From the NCBI GenBank assembly GCA_002433675.1, contig DJIP01000120.1, forward strand, positions 1-6,437: a stretch of 6,437 bases of DNA, read 5' to 3'. The DNA comes from Halomonas halophila. GTDB lineage: Bacteria > Pseudomonadota > Gammaproteobacteria > Pseudomonadales > Halomonadaceae. The position numbers were made by a program, and so were the translations under genes. The notes under the pieces are model-generated. The model had not been told where the DNA came from. It was given only the letters and a program-made list of their open reading frames with translations, and searched no databases. The first letter of the stretch is position 1. Each line of letters begins with the position of its first letter. This document shows, piece after piece, positions 1 through 5,316 of the stretch.

Positions 1-1155
1 ACCAAAGCCAGCACCGGCTGCGGCGGCTGCGCGGCGCTGCTCAAAAGCGTGGTGGACCACGAACTGGAGGCCCGCGGCGTCGAGGTGGATACATCGATCT
101 GCGAGCACTTCGCCCATACCCGCCAAGGGCTTTACGACATCGTGCGTGTCGAAGGCATCAAGACGTTCAGCGAGCTGATGGAGAAGCACGGCAACGCCGA
201 GACGCACCAACTAGGCTGCGATATCTGCAAACCGGCGGTGGCCTCGATTCTCGCCTCCTGCTTCAACGAGCCGATCACCGATGCCGCCCACGTGCCGCTG
301 CAGGATACCAACGACACCTTCATGGCCAATATGCAGAAAAACGGCACCTACTCGGTGGTGCCGCGCATCGCCGGCGGTGAAATCACCCCGGATAAGCTGG
401 TGGTGCTGGGGCAAGTGGCCCAGAAATACCAGCTCTACACCAAGATTACCGGCGGCCAGCGCATCGACCTGTTTGGCGCGCGTCTCGAGGACCTGCCGGC
501 CATCTGGGAAGAGCTGATCGAGGCCGGCTTCGAGACCGGACACGCCTACGGCAAGTCGCTGCGCACGGTGAAATCCTGTGTCGGCAGCAGCTGGTGCCGC
601 TACGGCGTCCAGGACAGCGTCGGCATGGCGCTGCGACTCGAGCATCGCTACAAGGGGCTGCGCTCGCCCCACAAGCTCAAGTTTGCGGTGTCCGGCTGCA
701 CCCGCGAGTGCGCCGAGGCCCAGAGCAAGGACATCGGCGTCATCGCCACCGAGCATGGCTGGAACCTGTACGTCTGTGGCAACGGCGGCATGCGTCCACG
801 TCATGCAGAGCTGTTCGCCACCGACCTGGATGACCAGGCGCTGATCCAGGCCATCGACCGCCTGCTGATGTTCTACGTGCGCACCGCCGATCGCCTGCAG
901 CGGACCTCGGTATGGCGTGAAAACCTCGAGGGAGGTCTCGACTACCTCAAGGCGGTGGTGCTCGACGACAGTCTGGGCATCGGCGAGGAACTCGAACGCC
1001 AGATGCAGCACGTCATCGATACCTACGAGTGCGAGTGGGCAGGCGCCCTGGCCGATCCGGACAAGCTCAAGCGCTTTCGCAGTTACGTCAATGACAGCCG
1101 CCCCGACCCGGACATCATCGTCACCGAGGAACGCGGCCAGCTCCGCCCCGCCTGA
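1..1155 (+). CDS. nirB: NADH-dependent nitrite reductase large subunit, C-terminal part (5' end outside window)
   Basis: NirB carries the siroheme and [4Fe-4S] centre that reduces nitrite to ammonium with electrons from NADH in the cytoplasm. The frame is open from base 1, so only the last 384 residues are present; the family is usually about 850 residues, and the missing part would be the FAD/NADH module. Visible: a BFD-type [2Fe-2S] domain with TGCGGC at residues 5-10 and GCDIC at 72-76; the ferredoxin-like half-domain with TKITGGQRIDLFG near residues 147-159; then the siroheme/[4Fe-4S] ligands as C-x5-C (SCVGSSWC, residues 192-199) followed by C-x3-C (GCTREC, 232-237). All four cluster cysteines are intact and the end of the protein looks complete. 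It is followed after 77 bases by nirD on the same strand, the usual nirBD operon order. A respiratory versus assimilatory role cannot be decided from this fragment. Confidence 0.97.
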   Translation, partial: TKASTGCGGCAALLKSVVDHELEARGVEVDTSICEHFAHTRQGLYDIVRVEGIKTFSELMEKHGNAETHQLGCDICKPAVASILASCFNEPITDAAHVPLQDTNDTFMANMQKNGTYSVVPRIAGGEITPDKLVVLGQVAQKYQLYTKITGGQRIDLFGARLEDLPAIWEELIEAGFETGHAYGKSLRTVKSCVGSSWCRYGVQDSVGMALRLEHRYKGLRSPHKLKFAVSGCTRECAEAQSKDIGVIATEHGWNLYVCGNGGMRPRHAELFATDLDDQALIQAIDRLLMFYVRTADRLQRTSVWRENLEGGLDYLKAVVLDDSLGIGEELERQMQHVIDTYECEWAGALADPDKLKRFRSYVNDSRPDPDIIVTEERGQLRPA

Positions 1156-1174
1156 GCAAGCCACCGTTTCTCCC

Positions 1175-1199
1175 CTCGTGACCGACAGCGCGTCACGAG
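1175..1199 (+). other. Stem-loop in the nirB-nirD intercistronic gap
   Basis: CTCGTGAC (1175-1182) and GTCACGAG (1192-1199) form a perfect 8-bp stem with a 9-base loop. Pairing may continue past a 2-base bulge through CCC (1172-1174) with the G run at 1202-1205. There is no T run after it, so it does not look like an intrinsic terminator. It ends about 21 bases before the nirD Shine-Dalgarno. A role in mRNA processing or in setting the NirB:NirD ratio is inference. Confidence 0.5.
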
Positions 1200-1232
1200 A
1201 CGGGGCATCGACAACGACACAAGGAGTCTCCC

Positions 1233-1598
1233 ATGACCGCTTCTTCCATCAGCCGTTCGCTGGATTGGATACCGCTGTGCCAGCGCAGTGACCTGGTGCC
1301 CTTTTCCGGCGTCGCCGCCTGGATCGACAGCGCCGAGGGCCCCGCCCAGGTGGCGCTGTTCTACCTGCCCGGGCATAGCCCGGAGCTCTTCGCCATCGAC
1401 CACCACGACCCCATCGCCAAGGCCAATGTCCTGGCCCGAGGCATCGTCGGCGATATCCAGGGAGAGCCGGTGGTGGCCTCCCCCCTGTACAAGCAGCACT
1501 TTCGCCTGAAAGACGGCAGTTGCGTGGAAGACGCTAGCGTCTCGCTGCGTACCTGGGCGGTGGCCTTCGATCAGGACAGCGTGATGATCGCGCCCTGA
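1233..1598 (+). CDS. nirD: Nitrite reductase small subunit NirD
   Basis: NirD is the small, Rieske-fold partner of NirB in the NADH nitrite reductase. The protein is 121 residues, slightly longer than the roughly 108 of the E. coli protein. Typical family stretches are seen: FAIDHHDPIAKANVLARG (about residues 51-69), then GEPVVASPLYKQHFRL and DGSCVED. As in known NirD proteins, the Rieske cluster ligands are absent: the positions of the usual C-x-H and C-x-x-H pairs read DHHDP and SPLYKQ, so it is not expected to bind iron-sulfur. The ATG start is supported by AAGGAG at 1221-1226, six bases upstream. It follows nirB after 77 bases and is probably co-transcribed with it. No siroheme synthase or nitrate reductase gene follows directly; the next gene is unrelated. 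Confidence 0.94.
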   Translation: MTASSISRSLDWIPLCQRSDLVPFSGVAAWIDSAEGPAQVALFYLPGHSPELFAIDHHDPIAKANVLARGIVGDIQGEPVVASPLYKQHFRLKDGSCVEDASVSLRTWAVAFDQDSVMIAP

Positions 1599-1747
1599 GC
1601 ACTGCAGCATTCCGGCACGGGGCTTTCCACCGCAAAAGCTGGCAGGAACCGCCATTTCGAGCGCGCTGGCCTTCGCCGCCGACTCCCTGCTGACCAGCCT
1701 CGTGGTGACGGGAAAGTGGATCGAAGAGTTGACCTGATAGCGCAGCG

Positions 1748-1776
1748 TTGACACTTCGCCCTTGCAGCATTTTTGT
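1748..1776 (+). promoter_or_regulatory. Candidate sigma-70 promoter upstream of the PIN-PhoH gene
   Basis: A perfect -35 hexamer TTGACA is at 1748-1753. With 17-base spacing the -10 position reads TTTTGT (1771-1776), which matches only 3 of 6 consensus bases, so the call rests mainly on the -35 box and on its place ahead of a gene. If used, it would give a leader of about 270 bases. Confidence 0.3.
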
Positions 1777-1801
1777 CATCGTCCATGCTTGACTCAAGGG
1801 C
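1758..1801 (+). repeat. Inverted repeat, possible long stem-loop in the leader
   Basis: GCCCTTG (1758-1764) pairs perfectly with CAAGGGC (1795-1801). Inside it AGCAT (1766-1770) pairs with ATGCT (1785-1789), leaving a small asymmetric internal loop and a 14-base apical loop. It overlaps the proposed -10 box and start point, so it could be an operator-like site or the first stem of a transcript. No function is known to me. Confidence 0.35.
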
Positions 1802-1893
1802 ACCGCGGGACCGAATCAGGGTCCAATGGAAAGGAGCGCCATTCAGCGGCACGTCGTGCGCCACAGCATTACGTGCTGCGTGCCCAGGGGGTT

Positions 1894-1914
1894 GAGAACC
1901 GTTCGAGAACCGTT
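1894..1914 (+). repeat. Direct repeat GAGAACCGTT, 11-base period
   Basis: Two exact copies of GAGAACCGTT lie at 1894-1903 and 1905-1914, separated by one base. The 11-base period places both copies on the same face of the helix, as in sites for dimeric OmpR/PhoB-type regulators. The sequence is not one I can assign to a known regulator. Confidence 0.4.
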
Positions 1915-1940
1915 TCATGGCCACAGGAGGAGCCTATCGT

Positions 1941-2018
1941 GTGCAATCCGACACCTTGGCGGCTGTCACATTCCTGACATCGCGCGCTGAGAGTGTCGAC
2001 ATCAAGGCGTCATGTTGA
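1941..2018 (+). CDS. Possible 25-codon leader ORF before the PIN-PhoH gene
   Basis: AGGAGGAG at 1925-1932 is close to a perfect anti-16S match and is the strongest ribosome-binding sequence in the window. Eight bases after it, GTG at 1941 opens a 25-codon frame (starting MQSDTLAAVTFLTSR with GTG read as Met) that stops at TGA 2016-2018, 17 bases before the Shine-Dalgarno of the PIN-PhoH gene. A GTG at 1939 in another frame gives a shorter 12-codon peptide. The peptide has no recognised motif. It may be a leader peptide coupling translation to the next gene, or the Shine-Dalgarno may be there by chance. Confidence 0.25.
   Translation: MQSDTLAAVTFLTSRAESVDIKASC
1963..1980 (+). promoter_or_regulatory. 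Pho-box-like sequence
   Basis: CTGTCACATTCCTGACAT fits the enterobacterial PhoB box (two CTGTCAT-type heptamers separated by 4 bases) at about 14 of 18 positions. The same bases also contain an exact inverted repeat TGTCA-N6-TGACA (1964-1979), so a palindrome-binding regulator is an alternative. It lies 71 bases before the start codon at 2051. PhoB control of the downstream gene is inference. Confidence 0.3.
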
Positions 2019-2035
2019 CGCCCAAGGTGACAATC

Positions 2036-2042
2036 AGGAGAG
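2036..2042 (+). promoter_or_regulatory. Ribosome binding site that decides the PIN-PhoH start
   Basis: AGGAGAG at 2036-2042 sits 8 bases before ATG 2051. The longer alternative start at ATG 2012 has only AAGG (2004-2007) close before it. Its extra 13 residues (MLTPKVTIRRAVP) lie ahead of the conserved PIN start. The 2051 start is therefore preferred. Confidence 0.7.
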
Positions 2043-2050
2043 CTGTGCCG

Positions 2051-3454
2051 ATGGTACGCATCGACAAGAAGGCCACCCGACTGTACGTGCTGGACACCAA
2101 CGTACTGATCCATGATCCCAGCGCCCTCTACCAGTTCGAAGAGCACGAAGTGGTTATCCCCATGACCGTGCTCGAGGAGCTCGACAAGCACAAGAATGGC
2201 ATCCGCGAAATCGCCCGCACCGCCCGGCAAGTCAGCCGGACCCTCTCTGACCTGACCGCCAACGTCGACATCGACCAGATCCGCCAAGGAATTCCCATCA
2301 CCCGCGTCAGTGGGCCAGATGGTCGACTACGACTGCTCTGCTACTCCGATCTCACCCTCCCCGACAACCTCGAAGACAGCCCCGACAATCGCCTGCTCGG
2401 CGAAACCTGCCGACTGCGTCAGGAACGCCCGGACGCCTCGGTGATCCTGGTCACCAAGGACATCAACCTGCGGGTCAAGGCCGCTGCCCTCGGCGTGCCG
2501 GTCGAGGACTACCTGACCGACCGCGCCTTCGATGACTCCGACGCCATGACCGACGGTGTCGCCGTGTATGAGGACGCCGGCCGTGGCTTATGGGACGCCA
2601 TGGCGCTGGACGTCAAGGTCGAGCGCGACCATGACCGTGTCATCTATCGCCTGAGTGGCGAGATTCCGCAGCACTGGCACCTGGGCATGCTGGTGTCCGA
2701 CGCCGACAGCGAGGCCAGCTTCGAAGCCATCGTGCGCGAACTCGCCCCCCACCAGGCCACCCTGGAGCTTCTGACCAACTATCGCCACGGCGCCAGCGTC
2801 TGGGGGGTACACGCCCACGACAGCCGGCAGAACTTCACCTTGAACCTGCTGATGGATGACGCCGTGGACCTGGTCACGGTGGCCGGCAGTGCCGGCACCG
2901 GCAAGACCTTCATGACCCTGGCCGCGGCCTTCCAGCAGACCCTGGACACCAAGCGTTTCGAACGAGTGGTGTTCACCCGGGCACCGATCTCGATGAGCGA
3001 GGACATCGGCTTTCTGCCCGGCACCGAAGAGGAAAAGATGTCGCCCTGGATGGGCGCCTTCCACGACAACATGGATAACCTGCTGCGCGACGAACATGAC
3101 GGAAGTTCGACGTGGAACCAGGACGCCACGCGCCAGTTGCTCGGCTCACGCGTGCAGATCCGAGCGCCGGGCTTCATGCGCGGGCGTACCTTGAACGACA
3201 CCTTCCTGATCATCGACGAGGCCCAGAACTTTACGCCGAAGCAACTGAAGAGCCTGATCACCCGAGCAGGACGCAATACCAAGATCGTCTGTCTGGGCAA
3301 CGTCGGCCAGATCGACACCCCCTACCTCACCGCCAATACCTGCGGCATGGCAGCGGTGGTTCAGAACTTCAAGAACTGGCCGCATGCAGGCCACGTGACG
3401 TTAAAAAGCGTCGAGCGCTCGCGCCTGGCCCTGGCCGGCGAAGAGCTGTTGTAA
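2051..3454 (+). CDS. PIN-domain/PhoH-family ATPase (PhoH2/YlaK-type)
   Basis: A 467-residue cytoplasmic protein fusing an N-terminal PIN nuclease domain to a C-terminal PhoH P-loop ATPase. Proteins of this architecture have been described in mycobacteria (PhoH2) as ATP-dependent RNA unwinding and cleaving enzymes; the exact role in other bacteria is unsettled. From the 2051 start, the PIN part has YVLDTNVLIHDP (about 12-23), with acidic residues at D15, the EE of LEELDKH (42-43), D112 in DNRLLG and D137 in VTKDINLR. A linker region spans about 170-260. The ATPase part has Walker A GSAGTGKT (279-286), Walker B FLIIDEAQN (385-393) and LGNVGQIDTPYL (about 415-426). All expected catalytic residues seem present. 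The gene stands alone: 452 bases separate it from nirD, and a convergent gene follows. Starting at 2012 instead would give 480 residues. Confidence 0.95.
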   Translation: MVRIDKKATRLYVLDTNVLIHDPSALYQFEEHEVVIPMTVLEELDKHKNGIREIARTARQVSRTLSDLTANVDIDQIRQGIPITRVSGPDGRLRLLCYSDLTLPDNLEDSPDNRLLGETCRLRQERPDASVILVTKDINLRVKAAALGVPVEDYLTDRAFDDSDAMTDGVAVYEDAGRGLWDAMALDVKVERDHDRVIYRLSGEIPQHWHLGMLVSDADSEASFEAIVRELAPHQATLELLTNYRHGASVWGVHAHDSRQNFTLNLLMDDAVDLVTVAGSAGTGKTFMTLAAAFQQTLDTKRFERVVFTRAPISMSEDIGFLPGTEEEKMSPWMGAFHDNMDNLLRDEHDGSSTWNQDATRQLLGSRVQIRAPGFMRGRTLNDTFLIIDEAQNFTPKQLKSLITRAGRNTKIVCLGNVGQIDTPYLTANTCGMAAVVQNFKNWPHAGHVTLKSVERSRLALAGEELL

Positions 3455-3460
3455 GCGCCC

Positions 3461-3496
3461 CCCAACGAAACGCCCAACGAAACGCCCAACGAAACG
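3461..3496. repeat. Three exact 12-bp tandem repeats
   Basis: CCCAACGAAACG occurs three times head to tail (3461-3472, 3473-3484, 3485-3496), starting 6 bases after the PIN-PhoH stop. The unit length is a multiple of three but the repeats lie outside both flanking genes. They look like a small slippage-type expansion in the convergent intergenic gap; copy number may vary between strains. Confidence 0.9.
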
Positions 3497-3498
3497 AA

Positions 3499-3527
3499 AG
3501 CGCCCCCGCCGATACGGCGGGGGCGCT
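3499..3527 (-). terminator. Intrinsic terminator hairpin between convergent genes
   Basis: AGCGCCCCCGCC (3499-3510) and GGCGGGGGCGCT (3516-3527) form a perfect 12-bp, almost pure G/C stem with loop GATAC. Read on the minus strand it lies 38 bases after the stop of the GGDEF gene and is followed by TTTCGTTTCG, an interrupted T tract. This fits termination of that gene best. On the plus strand it lies 44 bases after the PIN-PhoH stop, but GGTGTTCGG follows, with no T run. It may still stall or protect the PIN-PhoH transcript. Confidence 0.75.
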
Positions 3528-3565
3528 GGTGTTCGGCCCGAAGGAGACCGCTTCACTCGTCCTGG

Positions 3566-5200
3566 TCACTTGTCCCGATTCATGGCCTTCTCGATCAGTT
3601 CCTCGGACTCGCTCTTGGGTGTCTTCTCGATCATCTCGGCCGCTTCGGAGTAGAGGCAGACGTAGGTCTGGCAGGAAGCGCAGTGCACCTTTTCATCGGG
3701 ATTCTTGGTGCTGGGGACTCGCATATTGTAGCTGCCGCAGTTCGGACAGGGCTTGGGGATCCGCAGATCTTCGCTCAACGCCATCTCGATCTCCTTGTAG
3801 ATGGTGGATGATGCCAGGGCCTCTCCCAGCACGAGGTTATCGCGTTCATACTCAGGAAGGAGGCCCTTCAATTGGTTGCGACCGGCACGCTTGGCATCGT
3901 AGAGCGCTCCGTCCACACGCCGCATGGCCATGTCGAGGCTTTCGTCCTGACCGACACAGATAGCTCCCATGCTCACCGTTACCTTGAGGGCACGACGGTC
4001 GACCTTCAAGGTCGACGCTTCCACGTTACTTCGAAGACGCTCCAGTATGTCCCAGGCGTCTTCTGCCTGTACGTCACCGAGCAGCACCAGAAATTCTTCA
4101 CCCCCGATGCGTGCCAACAGGTCATAAGGGCGCAGGCTCAGGCGACAGGTATCGGCGAAAGCCTTCAGCACCATGTCCCCGGCAGCGTGGCCGTAGGCAT
4201 CGTTCAGTGACTTGAAGTGGTCAAGATCCAGCATCGCCAGCACCGCGGGCTCGCCGCGACGCCGCAACCGGGCAAGCACCCGGGCTCCTGCCTCGAGGAA
4301 AGCACGACGATTCATCACGCCGGTGAGGACATCGGTACTGACCAACTTGGCGACACGCGACTCCGCCTGCTTGCGCTGGGTCACGTCCAGCAGCAGGCCA
4401 TCCCAGACCACGGTACCGTCATCGAACCGCTGAGGAGTGCCCCTCGCCTCGAACCAGCGCTGTCCCTCCGCGCCGACCTCGTGGGTGCCGCCCAGGGTGA
4501 TGTCCAGGTGCCAGGGGGTGAGGCTGACCAACGACTGGGCGAGCGCCAGCGTCAACTGCTCGCGCGCGTCTTCGTCCAGCCTGGCAAGCACGACCTCGAC
4601 GTCTTTCAGGGCACATTGACGAGATAGCCCCGTCTGGGATTCGAAACCAGGTCCCAGGTAGTCAAACGACAAGCCTCCATCAGGCGACTGGCGCAGGCGG
4701 AACACCACGCCCGGGAGCCTCGCCATGCGGCTTTCGATGGACCGGCTCAGTCGCTGAGCTGACGCCGCCTGCAGCTGCAGACGACTGACATCGTGCTTCA
4801 TCAGCATCCAGCGGGCGCTGCACCAGGACACCGGGTGGATGGTAGTACCAAGGTGACGCAACCGACCATCGCCGTCGCAGGCCACCACGCCTTCCCAGTT
4901 CCCGCCCCCCTCGCGACAACGCGCAAGGGCCAGCTCCAGTGTCGCCGCTGCCGTGCTGCAGTGAATGTCGGCCAGGCGCAGTCCCCTGATGTCGGTCAGA
5001 GACTTGCCAAGTTCATTGCACTGACGAGCGTTCGCCCAGACGATGATCCCGTCTTGGTTCAGCAACAAGGCGGCCCCCGGCGCGGCTCCCAGCAGGGCCT
5101 CCGCACACGACTCTCCCTCACTGACCGCCATGGTCTCGAGGGGTGTTCCACTATCAGCCTTCAACTTGTCGCGATGGAAAAATCTCCATACAGACATCAC
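3566..5200 (-). CDS. PAS-PAS-GGDEF diguanylate cyclase with C-terminal zinc-ribbon-like module
   Basis: A 544-residue protein predicted to make the second messenger cyclic di-GMP from two GTP in response to a signal sensed by PAS domains. PAS-like regions lie at about 33-140 (LLLNQDGIIVWANARQCNEL) and about 155-278, ending in the PAC-like stretch DGLLLDVTQRKQAE. The GGDEF domain spans about 284-448: TDVLTGVMNRRAF (289-301), DLDHFKSLND (325-334) and the active-site GGEEF (366-370). The product-inhibition site RPYD (357-360) lies five residues before it. Both sites are intact, so activity and feedback inhibition are expected. Residues 485-510 hold CPNC and CASC, a four-cysteine zinc-ribbon pattern, then an acidic/basic helical tail. 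No transmembrane segment or signal peptide is seen, so it should be cytosolic. The start is GTG 5200 or the adjacent ATG 5197, behind CTTACGGGATGCAGG, a weak ribosome site; ATG at residue 24 is another option. The signal and output are unknown. Confidence 0.95.
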   Translation of the reverse strand: MMSVWRFFHRDKLKADSGTPLETMAVSEGESCAEALLGAAPGAALLLNQDGIIVWANARQCNELGKSLTDIRGLRLADIHCSTAAATLELALARCREGGGNWEGVVACDGDGRLRHLGTTIHPVSWCSARWMLMKHDVSRLQLQAASAQRLSRSIESRMARLPGVVFRLRQSPDGGLSFDYLGPGFESQTGLSRQCALKDVEVVLARLDEDAREQLTLALAQSLVSLTPWHLDITLGGTHEVGAEGQRWFEARGTPQRFDDGTVVWDGLLLDVTQRKQAESRVAKLVSTDVLTGVMNRRAFLEAGARVLARLRRRGEPAVLAMLDLDHFKSLNDAYGHAAGDMVLKAFADTCRLSLRPYDLLARIGGEEFLVLLGDVQAEDAWDILERLRSNVEASTLKVDRRALKVTVSMGAICVGQDESLDMAMRRVDGALYDAKRAGRNQLKGLLPEYERDNLVLGEALASSTIYKEIEMALSEDLRIPKPCPNCGSYNMRVPSTKNPDEKVHCASCQTYVCLYSEAAEMIEKTPKSESEELIEKAMNRDK

Positions 5201-5214
5201 CCTGCATCCCGTAA

Positions 5215-5249
5215 GCTTTTTCTTAATTTTTTGTACGAGAACAGCTTAG
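5215..5249 (-). promoter_or_regulatory. A/T-rich upstream region of the GGDEF gene, possible promoter
   Basis: The stretch 5215-5236 is the most A/T-rich in the window. Read on the minus strand it gives TACAAAAAATTAAGAAAAA, with TACAAA as a possible -10; the -35 region 17 bases upstream (CTGGCT) is poor. It suggests that the cyclase gene can be transcribed from its own start despite the esterase gene upstream on the same strand. The call rests on base composition and one weak hexamer. Confidence 0.25.
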
Positions 5250-5275
5250 AAGAGCCAGACTTCTTTCGCAGGATG

Positions 5276-5311
5276 AAAAAACTCATGTAGGCGGGCAGAA
5301 ATCACTCGCCT
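5276..5311 (-). terminator. Weak candidate terminator after the esterase gene
   Basis: On the minus strand, just after the esterase stop at 5317, AGGCG (5311-5307) can pair with CGCCT (5293-5289) around a 13-base loop. Seven bases later comes a run of six T (5281-5276). The stem is short and the spacing to the T run is long, so read-through into the cyclase gene is quite possible. Confidence 0.3.
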
Positions 5312-5316
5312 GGGTG

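Larger units (their letters stand above)
1599..2050. other. 452-base non-coding region between nirD and the PIN-PhoH gene
   Basis: No convincing gene is seen on either strand. The first part (to 1737) holds a short open frame with coding-like codon use but no start. A TTGACA hexamer lies at 1748-1753. Next come an inverted repeat GCCCTTG/CAAGGGC (1758-1764, 1795-1801) and small hairpins GCAC/GTGC (1849-1859) and CAGCA/TGCTG (1864-1878). A 10-bp direct repeat with an 11-base period is at 1894-1914, a strong Shine-Dalgarno at 1925-1932, and a Pho-box-like element at 1963-1980. I see no clear intrinsic terminator for nirBD in this stretch. The features suggest a long, structured 5' leader and control region for the downstream gene. 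Confidence 0.6.

Noticed and set aside
211..1164. Long minus-strand open frame of 317 codons antisense to nirB
   Set aside because: It lies opposite a clearly conserved NirB sequence with intact cofactor motifs. Its product has no recognisable motif, and such antisense frames are common in GC-rich genes.
1233..1598. NirD considered a broken Rieske protein because the Fe-S ligands are missing
   Set aside because: Loss of the Cys/His ligands is normal for NirD small subunits, so it is not a defect.
1571..1924. Minus-strand open frame of 117 codons in the nirD/PIN-PhoH gap
   Set aside because: The product is rich in Arg, Ser and Pro without motifs, overlaps the nirD end, and has no supporting ribosome site that I could see.
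1762..1977. Plus-strand open frame of 71 codons in the same gap
   Set aside because: Its composition looks random and it has no Shine-Dalgarno at its start. The strong AGGAGGAG lies inside it, which fits a later start better.
2012..2050. Upstream ATG giving a 13-residue N-terminal extension of the PIN-PhoH protein
   Set aside because: It has only a weak ribosome site, while AGGAGAG is well placed for ATG 2051, from which the conserved PIN sequence begins within about ten residues.
3461..3496. Repeats considered as a CRISPR array
   Set aside because: The units are 12 bases, directly adjacent with no spacers, and no cas gene is nearby. They are a simple tandem repeat.
3112..3963. Plus-strand open frame of 283 codons across the PIN-PhoH end, the repeats and the cyclase end
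   Set aside because: It overlaps two well-supported genes and the terminator, and it reads as low-complexity Arg/Ser/Pro-rich sequence (QRNAQRNAQRN from the 12-bp repeats). It is a frame shadow.
4793..5290. Plus-strand open frame of 165 codons antisense to the cyclase N-terminus
   Set aside because: It is opposite the PAS region of a recognised protein. No ribosome site or known domain is seen, and it ends inside the intergenic A/T-rich region.
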